Of a stretch of DNA of 64,000 nucleotides, positions 54,780-64,000 are shown piece by piece. The stretch spans positions 142,144,241 through 142,208,240 of the forward strand of contig CM043945.1 in the NCBI GenBank assembly GCA_014529385.2. The letters are read 5' to 3'. Position numbers and translations under genes: made by a program. Source of the stretch: Adiantum capillus-veneris. Taxonomy: Eukaryota > Streptophyta > Polypodiopsida > Polypodiales > Pteridaceae. Each line of letters opens with the position of its first letter. Positions within the stretch are counted from its first letter, which is position 1. The notes beneath the pieces are model-generated. The model saw only the letters and a list, made by a program, of their open reading frames with translations, was not told where the DNA came from and did no database searches.

Positions 54780-55121
54780 AATCATAGTCGTCCTCGACTA
54801 TGGTGTAGAGAAGATAAAGCATATGCATGAGTCCTTTTCTTAGCGGGTAGAGGATCCCTATGTTACCCTACGACATCATTCCATAATGGATGACTAGTCC
54901 ATTTGGCGCTTGAGAGCCTGAGGCTGCCGCAAGCATGTCTGCACATTAGTCCTATCAGTCTTCCATAGTAGAGTGACAAGCTCTACTTGGTGTTCGGGAG
55001 ACGTCGTCTCCGCAAACTTGATCTAAGCATGCATACTACTTCATTTTTGTGCACAAATAAAGAAAAAGAGAGTCTTATAAGACAAAAATTTTTGTTCATT
55101 TTTAACATTTTGTACATTTGC
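54780..55121 (-). other. Element D 3' untranslated stretch
   Basis: About 340 bases between the polyprotein stop and the polypurine tract, with no ORF or recognisable motif. Confidence 0.7.
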
Positions 55122-58100
55122 TTACTCTTGGGAAGCATTGTAAGCATTGACAAGGTTTAGGTTATCCTTTAATTGTATGCCTTGCATCCATCTAGCATCT
55201 TCAAAAGGATAATTCTTAAACTTAATAAGATATCGTCGGATAGTCTTACCGCCTCTTAATACCTTGTCTTCATGTCGGAGAATGGACTCGGGCTGCAGCA
55301 CCTCCTCGTGGTCCTCGATCTCCGGTGGATCTTCAATAGTTGGTTCTTGAGGTGGATCTCCTTTGTAAGGCTTTAATAGGCTTACATGAAAAGCATTGTG
55401 TATGAGCCAATGATTGGGCAACTTAAGTTGATAGGCCATCTCATTGATTGGCCTAAGAATCTGGAAGGGACCATAGTACCTTTTTGCTAGTTTAGCATAG
55501 TACTTTTGGTGGCCCGTAGGATTCTTGCCCGTCGTGTGCCTTAATCGAGCCTTGGGAAACTTTAACAAGACCCAATCGTTTTCTTTAAAGGCTTGGGCTC
55601 TTCTGTGCTTGTTAGCAGCAGCCTTTTGCCTTTGTTGTGAGATAGAGATAGCATCCTTAATCTTTTGGAAAGATTCTTGTAGGTCTCGGCTATACTCATC
55701 TGCAGCGAAGATCTTCCCATGTACTTTAAGTAGCAAGGGACTTTTTGATCTTCCCTCAATTACCTCGAAAGGTGCTTTTCCTGTGGAAGTATGTACAGTG
55801 TTATTGTAAGCATACTCTACTAAGGGTAAGTACTTCTCCCATTGGGATCTTTGATCTACTTCCGTTACATAGGCTTTTAGTAGATCAAGAATGGTTAGGT
55901 TAGCTATTTCACTTTGGCCATCAGTTTGTGGATGATAGGCCGAAGAGAAGTTTAGCCTTGTTCCTAAATTCTCAAAGAGACCCTTCCAGAAATTACTGGT
56001 CATTCTAGGATCTCTATCCGACACTATGGACATTGGCAAGCCATGGTACTTGAAAATTTGTGAAATGAAGAGGGTTGCCATTTGATGGGCTTTGATAGTC
56101 TTTTTGACAGGTATAAAATGAGCTTGTTTACTGAACCTGTCTACTATCGTCCATATTCCCGTATTCCCATGGATAGACTTAGGCAATCCAAAGATAAAAT
56201 CCATGGATATGCTCTCCCACGGTGAATTAGGGATTGGCAAGGGTTGAAGCAATCCAAGTTGCTTCCCTCTATCAAATTTTGTCTTTTGACATACCACACA
56301 TTTGGAAACATACTCGTGTATGTTCACTTTCATGGTAGGCCAATAGAAATATGTTTCAATTCCCTTTAGGGTAGACTGAATCCCTCTATGCCCCGCATAT
56401 GGGGGAGCATGAGATTCATACATTACTTTCTCACGTAGTGAGTTAGTAACGCATAGTCTATTGCCATAGAGAAGATAACCATCTTGTAAAGTAAATGGTT
56501 CTTCTTTCTTCCCTAATGCAAGGGCTGAAATCACATCTCTAAAATCGGGATCAATAGCATACTCATCTATCATTGAAGATAGATCATTGTGAGTTGCTAT
56601 GGAAACCGCATTCACTCTCGGTCGTCTTGATAGTGCATCGGCTACTTGATTATGCTTGCCAGCAATGTGAGCAATATGAAAATGAAATTGCGAAAGGAAA
56701 TTTGCCCACCTCATTTGTTTGTCGGAAAGCTTGGTCTGCGTCATGAAGTACTTAAGACTTTGGTGATCCGTTCGCAGAATGAAAGGAGTCCCCAATAAAT
56801 AGTGCTTCCATGAGTCTAAGGCATGTAGAACTGCAAGGAGTTCTTTTTCGTATATGCCTAGAGCTTGCTCAACAGGGTCGAGCCTTCGACTCTCATAGCC
56901 TATGGCGTGCCCTTCTTGGAGCAAAACAGCCCCAAGGCAATCACCACAAGCATCACATTGGACCTCAAATGGTTTTGAGAGATCCGGTAGTGTAAGCACA
57001 GGTTGAGAGATAAGCTTTTCTTTAAGCTTTTCGAAAGCATTGTTCTCTTTAGCAGACCACGTATACCTAACATTTTTCTTTGTTAGGTCATGTAATGGTC
57101 CCGCAATTTGTGAGAACTTTTCTATGAAGCGTCTATAGTATGCACACATACCTATAAAGCTTCTTAGTTCATGAAGATTCCTTGGTTTAGGCCATCCTTT
57201 TATTACCTCTAACTTGGATGGATCCATTTGGATTCCATCTTGAGAGATAATGTGACCCAAATATTGAATCTCTTGCAAGAAAAATTCACTTTTCTTTCGA
57301 TTAACATAAAGTTTATTCTCTCTTAAAACTTGAAATATTACCTGGAGGTGTTGCTTGTGTTCCTCCAATGAATTAGAGTAGATGATAATATCATCAAAGA
57401 ACACTCCAGTGAAGGTTCGATGAGGCCTGAACAGCTTCTCCATCAAGCGGTTAAATGTGGCTGGTGCATTAGTCAAGCCAAAAGGCATGACAATGTATTC
57501 GTAAAGACCAAATGTAGTACGAAATGCGGTCTTTACAATGTCTTGATCAACTATCCTTATTTGATGATAGCCACTTTTTAGGTCAATCCTACTGAAGTAG
57601 GTCGATCCTTGTAGCTTATCAAATAGGTCTTCTACCCGTGGAACGGGAAACCTATTCTTGATAGTGATCCTATTTAGTGCTCTATAGTCGACACACATAC
57701 GATATGTGCCGTCTTTCTTTTGCACTAATAGCACAGGTGAGCAAAATGGAGATGAGCTAGGCCTAACCATGCCCTTCTCAATTAACTCATGCACTTGCCG
57801 CATAATCTCCTCTTGTTGAGCTTGAGAAACTCTATAAGGAGGTTTGTTAGGCGGTGAACTTCCTGGAAGAAGTTCAATTGCATGGTCGTCATTACCTCGT
57901 TTAGGAGGTAGCTCACAAGGGATGTCGTCAATAAAGACATCTTGAAACCCCTTGAGAAAATTGGATAACTCTAATTCCTTTTGGTTGCTTTTATTTTCTT
58001 TTGCTAAAGCATTAGGTTCATTTTGAGAATCTTTAACAAAAATCATGTACACGGAAATAGAGCTCTTTATTGACTTGTTGAAAGCTGGTGTATGTACAAT

Positions 58101-60071
58101 GGGGATGGTGTTACCCATCTCCTTAGCATCTATATACATGTCCTTTTCCCTGAACTTAAAGGAGATTCTCCTTTCAGGAAATTTAACATGGGCAGCCAGG
58201 CGGTCAAACCATGGTGCCCCTAGGATTACATCCTCATGCTTGAGAGGAGAGATAAAGAAGTCCTCTTTGTCCACATAGCCTTGGACATGAAGCCTCAATT
58301 TCCCGATTAAGGGAGTGACTGAAGCTTCTTGCCCCTTGAAGGCACTGTCTGCGGGTAGGATATCTCCCATCTCGTAGGATTGTATGCCTAGCTTGGTGGC
58401 TAACTCCATAGATATGAAATTGTGAGTAGAACCAGGGTCAAAGAGAATAAAAGCATCATGTTCTCTTACCTTTCCCCAAGCATGGCATAGAGGAGATCCT
58501 TTGTGGTGAGTTTGATGAATCTCCTCCTCTTGGATTTCAACCAAAGAAGCTCTAGGAGGATCTTGGCGGTTGTTCTTTTGGGGACAAGCGCGGTACGCAT
58601 GCCCTTGTTCGCTGCACTTGAAACACCGGTTATCTTTACGATAACGCTCAAGCTCTTCAGGAGAGAGTTTATTCTTTCCTTTGTAAACTCCCTTCTCTTT
58701 AGCTTTGTTGGAATTGCCCTTAGGAGACTTTTGGACATTGTCCTTCCCCTTAGGCTCATTGGAACCCTTGTTTTCCGGGGGCTTATTATTTCTTTTACCC
58801 CCCGTTTGGAAATTGATTCGCGAGGCCACCATAGTATGGTGTATTACCGCCGATATGGTACGTGGCCTTTGGGAGTTGACATACTCCGCCATTTCTTCGG
58901 TTAAGCCCGCACAAAATTGTTGCTTTTGCTCTCCAAAATCCAACTTTTTGAAGACAGTGGCTTTGAGTTGTAGGTCCCAAAACTTGTCTACATATTTGTG
59001 GATGGATTCATTGGGAGAGAGCTTTAAGCTTCGCCATTCAGTGAGTACTTTGTCTTTGGCATCGGTGGCCAAAAACTGCTTCATAATGGAAGCTCTTAAA
59101 GCCTTCCATGTTCGTGGAGCTTCACCGCTGGCTCGTAGGCTAGACCACCATTGTCTGGCGGACTTTTGAAAGTGCATAGCTACATGGCGTAGCTTAGAGG
59201 ACTCCGTGAAGCCCTCATCTCCAAACGCCGCATCGAATTGCTGGATAAAGGCCAAAACTTTGTCTGTAGCACCGAAGGTGCCATCATAGGTAAGGAAAGA
59301 GATGCTCTTCCCTCCCTCTTTGAATTTCTTCAGTTTGGACGACCTCTTCCATGCGGCATAGGATTTCCTATGGCCTCTTCTTTTTGATGGTTCAAAAGTT
59401 GCACCATCACTTTCTTCAGAAGATGAAGAATTTGAAGAAGGTGGAGAAGAGGGTGATCTCTTTCTCGCCTTTTTCTTGTCTTGATCTTTGTCGTCTTCAC
59501 CATAGCTTTCATAAGAGGAAGAGGATGAAGAAGATGGAGAAGAGGGTGTCCTCTTTCTCGCCTTTTTCTTCTCTTGCTTTTTATCATCCCTCTTTGAATT
59601 ATGGCATGGAGAAGAGTGTGATGGTCTTCTCCGCTTTGGTGGTGATGGAGAGCGTTTAGCCCGCCGTCTTCGTGGAGCCATCTCCGCCGAGGTGGCGGGA
59701 GACTTGCTTCTTTCTCGTTCCTTCGGTGGAGGCTCTTGAGTTCTCCTTTGGGAAGGAGATGCATCATCAAGAAGTAAGTTCTTGAGCCCTTCATATGGAT
59801 TCTCTTCTTCTTCCCGAATCGGAGAGAGACCTCTTTTGGTAGTCTCACAAGGAGGCTTCCTAGGTGTTCTCTTGTCATGGTGATGAGCTTGGAGAATCCC
59901 GTGAGCACGGAGCTGCCGTTGCACTTCACTTTGGAGAGATGGATTGCCCATGGCTTGTTGAAGCCTAGAAACAAGATAGTTAACAAGCATTGAAGCATCA
60001 TTAGTAGCTTGCTCATGAGCAAAATCAAAGTTATCAACATTAATTTCACTCTCTTTACTATTGTCAGCCAT
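55122..60071 (-). CDS. Chromovirus Gag-Pol polyprotein, 1649 residues, intact
   Basis: One open frame from ATG 60071. Residues 115-240 are Ser/Arg/Lys-rich with a duplicated KKARKRxPSSP block. Gag capsid about 250-420. Zinc knuckle C483, C486, H491, C496. Protease with FDPGSTHNF (Asp 545). RT about 720-960, with YRMCVDYRALN, Asp 830 in SRIDLKSGYH and FFDD 891-894 in place of the usual YIDD/YVDD. RNase H with Asp 1040, Glu 1077 and Asp 1102. Integrase finger H1221, H1228, C1258, C1261; core Asp 1291, Asp 1352 and Glu 1388 with D-35-E spacing. Chromodomain-like end about 1595-1635 (ILRHEDKV, YLIKFKNYP, ARW). All catalytic residues are present. It would reverse-transcribe the element and integrate it; chromodomains can steer integration to marked chromatin. 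Confidence 0.97.
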   Translation of the reverse strand: MADNSKESEINVDNFDFAHEQATNDASMLVNYLVSRLQQAMGNPSLQSEVQRQLRAHGILQAHHHDKRTPRKPPCETTKRGLSPIREEEENPYEGLKNLLLDDASPSQRRTQEPPPKERERSKSPATSAEMAPRRRRAKRSPSPPKRRRPSHSSPCHNSKRDDKKQEKKKARKRTPSSPSSSSSSSYESYGEDDKDQDKKKARKRSPSSPPSSNSSSSEESDGATFEPSKRRGHRKSYAAWKRSSKLKKFKEGGKSISFLTYDGTFGATDKVLAFIQQFDAAFGDEGFTESSKLRHVAMHFQKSARQWWSSLRASGEAPRTWKALRASIMKQFLATDAKDKVLTEWRSLKLSPNESIHKYVDKFWDLQLKATVFKKLDFGEQKQQFCAGLTEEMAEYVNSQRPRTISAVIHHTMVASRINFQTGGKRNNKPPENKGSNEPKGKDNVQKSPKGNSNKAKEKGVYKGKNKLSPEELERYRKDNRCFKCSEQGHAYRACPQKNNRQDPPRASLVEIQEEEIHQTHHKGSPLCHAWGKVREHDAFILFDPGSTHNFISMELATKLGIQSYEMGDILPADSAFKGQEASVTPLIGKLRLHVQGYVDKEDFFISPLKHEDVILGAPWFDRLAAHVKFPERRISFKFREKDMYIDAKEMGNTIPIVHTPAFNKSIKSSISVYMIFVKDSQNEPNALAKENKSNQKELELSNFLKGFQDVFIDDIPCELPPKRGNDDHAIELLPGSSPPNKPPYRVSQAQQEEIMRQVHELIEKGMVRPSSSPFCSPVLLVQKKDGTYRMCVDYRALNRITIKNRFPVPRVEDLFDKLQGSTYFSRIDLKSGYHQIRIVDQDIVKTAFRTTFGLYEYIVMPFGLTNAPATFNRLMEKLFRPHRTFTGVFFDDIIIYSNSLEEHKQHLQVIFQVLRENKLYVNRKKSEFFLQEIQYLGHIISQDGIQMDPSKLEVIKGWPKPRNLHELRSFIGMCAYYRRFIEKFSQIAGPLHDLTKKNVRYTWSAKENNAFEKLKEKLISQPVLTLPDLSKPFEVQCDACGDCLGAVLLQEGHAIGYESRRLDPVEQALGIYEKELLAVLHALDSWKHYLLGTPFILRTDHQSLKYFMTQTKLSDKQMRWANFLSQFHFHIAHIAGKHNQVADALSRRPRVNAVSIATHNDLSSMIDEYAIDPDFRDVISALALGKKEEPFTLQDGYLLYGNRLCVTNSLREKVMYESHAPPYAGHRGIQSTLKGIETYFYWPTMKVNIHEYVSKCVVCQKTKFDRGKQLGLLQPLPIPNSPWESISMDFIFGLPKSIHGNTGIWTIVDRFSKQAHFIPVKKTIKAHQMATLFISQIFKYHGLPMSIVSDRDPRMTSNFWKGLFENLGTRLNFSSAYHPQTDGQSEIANLTILDLLKAYVTEVDQRSQWEKYLPLVEYAYNNTVHTSTGKAPFEVIEGRSKSPLLLKVHGKIFAADEYSRDLQESFQKIKDAISISQQRQKAAANKHRRAQAFKENDWVLLKFPKARLRHTTGKNPTGHQKYYAKLAKRYYGPFQILRPINEMAYQLKLPNHWLIHNAFHVSLLKPYKGDPPQEPTIEDPPEIEDHEEVLQPESILRHEDKVLRGGKTIRRYLIKFKNYPFEDARWMQGIQLKDNLNLVNAYNASQE

Positions 60072-60469
60072 TCTAACAACTTTTAGGTGTAAACTTTTTA
60101 GGTGTACTTTGGCACTTCAAGCCCTAGTTGCTACTCCTCTTTACCCCTTTAGAAAAAGCACTCAAGCTACTGTACCCGCGGCTCGAATACCATTAATTGC
60201 AAGGAATAGAAGAGAGGGTCTTTCGACACCAAGACAGCACCGGCTCCTGTCAAGCTTCTAATAGCTCAATAGTGGTTAAGCCATAGGCAAGCCCCGTAGG
60301 ACTCCACTATTAAGACCATAGCTCTCGACGGTGATGCCCCGTTAACTGCACAAAGGCAGGCGCACTGCAAGGCTGAAAAATCCCTATTCTACTTACTCAC
60401 AGGCAATTAATAATACCAACCATTTGTAGCTAGCTTGAGGACCTCCCTTCTTGAGCAAGAAAAGAGAAA
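60072..60469 (-). other. Element D 5' leader
   Basis: About 400 bases between primer site and ATG, no ORF of note on the coding strand. Likely carries packaging signals, by analogy. Confidence 0.6.
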
Positions 60470-60487
60470 CCTTGAGCTCTGATACCA
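60470..60487 (-). promoter_or_regulatory. Element D primer-binding site (tRNA-iMet type)
   Basis: Coding strand TGGTATCAGAGCTCAAGG begins one base inside the 5' LTR. The first 12 bases are the standard complement of initiator tRNA-Met used by many plant LTR elements. Confidence 0.9.
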
Positions 60488-60488
60488 A

Positions 60489-62084
60489 TGTAACATTTAA
60501 TGGCCTAAAATCTTATGTGTAGCGGAAATTAGCATGAACATAGTGGGCATTTCATTAGAATAGATTCCTAATGAGAATTACAAGAGTGCTTGGGTGGAGA
60601 GAGAGCAACAAAAAGCATAACACCTAGTTAGATAGCATCGACAATACTTTCAAAAGAGAGAGAGAAATTAAGCTATTGACAACAGTTGAGGACCGGATTT
60701 GCATGGAGCCGGTCCCCCCTCCAAAAGGCTTTGTATTATGGTTTCTCCCATCAAGAGAGACATTGTACAATACAATTCTTTGTGTTCCTTCAAGACTAGC
60801 TAGTGCAATGAAGATGGAAGCTTCATACACTAAGCAAAACACTTAATCAAACACAACTTGAATTATCCCCGTTCTCAGACCCAAGACCTCACACACCTTC
60901 GAAGATGGTGAGAGCTAGCAGGGTATGAGAGTAGATTGAGAGGAAAAAGAAGTATCTTACGAGAAAGATGTACATCTCCTCACATAATCACTCATATTAG
61001 CATAGCTTAGCTTAGTAATTAGCTTGGTAGAGAAGATGAGCATGCATTGAAGCTTGGCTCTTGGTTGGATTTGCATCCACATGCCAAGAGAGTGTTGATG
61101 TAGGCTTCTATCTCACAAGCTTGGAGTAGGTGATGAGCTCTCCATTAAAGCTTGGGAGGAGATAGAGTATTCTTCCTTCACACATGGTCAAGTGTGAGTG
61201 TGTGTGTGTCAAATGCCAAGCAAAAATCAGCCCCCTCTCTCTCTTGGGCGAGCCCTAGCTGCTAAATAAGTCTGGCTTTTGCCTCATTGGACCTCCCCAG
61301 GTCAAGCCAATAGGAATTAAGTAGCATAAGTGATAGCCTTTAGACATGTGTCCCCCTTTCCCCTTTTGTGAGAGCTTTAGATAATTAAATAATTAAACAA
61401 AACTCTCATTGGACCCCTTTGTCTCCTGGCCAATAGGAACCAGGCAAGCCATGAGACTTCTGAATGCTCATTGGACCCTTTGGGAGGCTGCCCAATAGTC
61501 TTCTAGGAGACTTATTTCTCATTGGTTTCTTTTATTAAATGTTTTTAAATGAATTAAACTACATTTACTCTAGCTTAATTCTCATTGGTCCACTTCAAGG
61601 GTCTTCCAATAGGAACTGGGCACACCTTGTGGGCATCTGGCCTAGGGAGCTGACATGTGTCCCTCATTCCCTTTGTGTAAAGGGAGCCTGTGTGTGTGTG
61701 TGTGGCTTTCTCTCTCATCCCCTAGCTTTGGGGCTCGCCCCCTCCCATGTAGGGATGTGTAAAGACTTTTAGGGCACACACAAAGCATCCAATTTTCCCT
61801 AGGGTTGACCTTTGGACTCAACCTTTGAATTTTGGAACCTTAGCATTTTGGAAGTCTTAATGGGCTGAACCTTAGGGTCTTTTTGGCCCATTGTTTTCAC
61901 ATGGCTCTTTTGCAGATGGCCCCCCCTTTGGATCCCTATTTTCCCTCCTTTGGATCCCTACTGTGGCCGGTCTGCTAGCTTAACCAATATTCTAGCTTTT
62001 TCTCCCTTGGCACTTCCCCACATTAAATGATCAGTTTAATATGAGAAAATCATTTAGGAGAATTAGATATTGATTATTATGACA
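60489..62084 (-). repeat. Element D right (5') LTR
   Basis: 1596 bases, offset exactly 7320 from the left copy. As the 5' LTR of a minus-strand element it should hold the promoter. Confidence 0.97.
61286..61610. promoter_or_regulatory. Inverted CCAAT-box pairs, right LTR of element D
   Basis: The same four pairs in the 5' LTR, where they would act on element transcription. Confidence 0.6.
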
Positions 62085-62089
62085 TCTGC
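62085..62089. repeat. Target site duplication of element D, right copy
   Basis: TCTGC immediately after the terminal CA of element D. Confidence 0.95.
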
Positions 62090-62405
62090 TACTAACTCAA
62101 TTTTAAACTATCATAACTTGTTACCTGTAGCTCTTATCGACGAGCCGTAAAGACAAGCCGGTAGAGCACATCGAGCACTGTAGTTCTAGGGCACAATACC
62201 CCATGCATGTTCACTTCAAGCATAACACTTTTTAATGTCATTAAGGCATGTTTTGGCCCTTTCAGCCGCATTTGACATACATTCTGCATTGAAATCGGCC
62301 TGCAACCAGCCCTTAATCACAGTTCATTAAACATATAAGCTTCAAAAAAATTTAATGTGCATTTTCTTGGCATCTTTCTTTGCATGGGAGCGGAGCTGCA
62401 CGACA
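62090..62405 (-). repeat. Element C right LTR, second segment
   Basis: Resumes after the D target duplication and matches 44738-45054, ending GAGCTGCACGACA. Confidence 0.9.
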
Positions 62406-64000
62406 ACATGTCAGTAAACTGAGCACCTAGCAAGTGATTCTTAAAAAACAAAAACCTTGTATGAGTGAGATTTTGAACTCTACACTACATACAAAGCTTA
62501 GATAATTTGATTTTAAAATAAATACTTGTAAAGTTATCTAAGTAAAACATAAAACCTGATTTTGTAAAAAAATTAAAACATTTTGAATTTTTATTTTTTA
62601 AATTATTATAAAATTATTTTATTTTTTGTCTTCTGATGACAAGAAATATCTTTTGAGAGTAATACTAGTCTCAATAGGCGCGTTGCTGGTATATAAAGTT
62701 TTTTTTTGAACAATACATCTTTTGATCGAAAGAAAATTTGTACAAAACATCTTTTGATCAAAGTATCTTTCGATAAAAAATCTGAGAGAAAAATACGTTA
62801 CCCGTTTTTGATGACCTATCACCGTATAAAACCCCTGTATAATATGGGTCACTGTATAAAACACCCGTTAATGGCATATTATACATTTTTTGTATAATGT
62901 ATAATTCAACTTAGCTCTCTATAGTCTAGGATACTCACTGCACCCCAATCCACTAGATTCACCTTCAAAACTCAACACCTCTCCATACAGATCACCATCT
63001 GTACTCCTACCAACACATGCACCAAGATCTGAGAACTCTCCTCACAAAGATGCAAAGAACTTTCAAAACTACACAAAAATTGTGGTTGCTTGGGCCCTCC
63101 AAGGCACATGGGAAGGAACCTCCCTTTGGTTGTCATGACCGCGTGACAAGGGGCGTGGCCTTCCTCTTCTCTCCTCGATGAAAAGAGACGCACATTGGGC
63201 CCGTAGGAACCCCGCCAACATTACTTGCCACATCATCAACATTGAGTGTAGAACGGCCATCGTAAATGACAATGCGCTTGTTGTCTACCGCAACAAGCAC
63301 CACCTCTGAAGCATTGGGCACCACCCACACCATGGCTAGTAGCTCTTAGGAGCTTTCCTCCTTGACTACCCTCGATGCAGTAGATAAAGCGTGACCCCCC
63401 TGATCTTAGTTCTTGTGTGGTGGCTACAAATTTACTCCACCTCGAGGGCTCCAAAATCTTCAAGAACTCTTCAAAAGAATCCATTTAAAACCAAAATTTT
63501 ATCCCCTGCATCTAGGCCATGCAACTTCCTGCTCAGTCACCAATAGGCGGCTGTAAAACCCCACCAAGACTTTGCCTTTCCACCTCCAAATCACACAAAT
63601 ATTGTTCCACCTTGACTTTAGTAGGACCTCAAACCTAGCACCTCAAAATGGGAAAAATTCATCTGACACTACTCTACCGTCACTTGGCACTAATTTCAGC
63701 TTTGCAGTATCATACTATCCAGGCATCTGTTTCACAATTTGTAACTTTTGGCGAGATCCATACATCACCTCCTACCTCTGCAAACTTTGTTCAACTTCAA
63801 AAAACATATGATAGCACATTTCCCAAGGCAAGAAAATTGGCTCAAAATCGACTCGTGGCAAATATTCAACTAGCAATATCTTTCTCATTTGGGCTCTAAT
63901 TGACAATCCAAAAATACGGACATGCTCCACATGATGAGCTCTTTACATCTATCTGCAAAAACCTACTTTGACCACCTTTCTCCACTTAACCTATACGTCT
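62406..64000. other. No recognisable gene beyond element C
   Basis: Continues the pre-insertion sequence of 42130-42988. 62400-62900 is very AT-rich; 62878-62898 is an 8-bp perfect inverted repeat (ATTATACA, T5, TGTATAAT). From 63000 base composition rises and short minus-strand ORFs (63236-63484, 63133-63333) contain a VVLVAVDNKRIVIYDGRS stretch, but no family is recognisable. Confidence 0.5.

Larger units (their letters stand above)
53169..62084 (-). mobile_element. Element D: intact young Ty3/gypsy chromovirus inside element C LTR
   Basis: 8916 bases from TGTAACATTTAATGG to ATTATGACA. LTRs 53169-54764 and 60489-62084 are each 1596 bases and by eye differ only at 54335 (T) versus 61655 (A). 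Flanked by a perfect TCTGC target duplication. Has a tRNA-iMet-type primer site, a polypurine tract and one uninterrupted 1649-codon polyprotein with a C-terminal chromodomain-like segment. All hallmarks of a recently active, possibly still competent element. Confidence 0.97.
42989..62405 (-). mobile_element. Element C: Ty3/gypsy retrotransposon, interrupted by element D
   Basis: Left LTR 42989-45054 (2066 bases); right LTR 51413-53168 continued at 62090-62405 (about 2072 bases), TGTYGGGGGATAATTGTG to GCACGRCA. Internal region 45055-51412 encodes gag, protease, RT, RNase H and integrase on the minus strand. Without D the element is about 10.5 kb. Flanks ACGT (42985-42988) and ACAT (62406-62409) are a probable 4-bp target duplication with one CpG-type change. 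Confidence 0.92.

Noticed and set aside
59330-60079. 249-codon ORF overlapping the start of the chromovirus polyprotein
   Set aside because: It is a +1 shadow of the repetitive Ser/Arg-rich gag region; its Leu/His-rich product has no family features.

Overview
The window is a repeat-rich piece of a land-plant nuclear genome. The evidence is plant-type Ty1/copia and Ty3/gypsy LTR elements, a hAT transposase with DUF659 and BED parts, a Helitron, an NB-ARC (NLR) fragment, a fragment of a PLS-type PPR gene and GT-AG introns. The PPR relic and the style of the NB-ARC kinase-2 motif make a fern or other seed-free plant plausible. That is an impression from memory, not a proof. I see no intact host gene. 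The only intact long reading frame is the 1649-codon polyprotein of a young chromovirus (55122-60071, minus).

Layout. 1-4109: decayed Ty1/copia element (plus). 4222-4755: gypsy protease relic. 4756-7646: AT-rich, no gene. 7647-8836: G21 tract, (CT)53 microsatellite and a 357-bp higher-order tandem repeat. 8998-12270: decayed, spliced gene of a family I cannot name, with motifs suggesting an RNase-H-fold transposase ancestry. 14666-20843: Helitron on the minus strand with Rep (HUH, Y2) and PIF1-like helicase in one ancestral frame, followed downstream by same-strand ORFs, one of which is a GIY-YIG nuclease domain. 21080-27127: gene relics (possible spliced exon, NB-ARC, PPR, a transit-peptide-like first exon, unrecognised ORFs) with microsatellites. 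27530-42129: a hAT transposase gene cut in two by gypsy element B (28578-41300), whose left LTR is itself interrupted by gypsy element A (29357-37413). 42989-62405: gypsy element C, whose right LTR is interrupted by chromovirus D (53169-62084). 62406-64000: no recognisable gene.

The insertions form two nests: hAT, then B, then A; and host DNA, then C, then D. Elements A and C are related to each other. They share gag organisation, a primer-binding site and an RT with a (F)(I/L)DD(L/V)PIKG motif. B is a different lineage, with an archaeal-type RNase H and integrase but no gag, protease or RT. D is the newest: perfect 5-bp target duplication, 1596-bp LTRs differing at a single base, intact polyprotein, tRNA-iMet primer site and polypurine tract.

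Most interesting points: the GIY-YIG ORF beside the Helitron, the unnamed spliced transposase-like gene, the inverted CCAAT-box pairs in the D LTR, the CTTAAG array in the C LTR, and a 42-bp coding minisatellite lodged inside element C.
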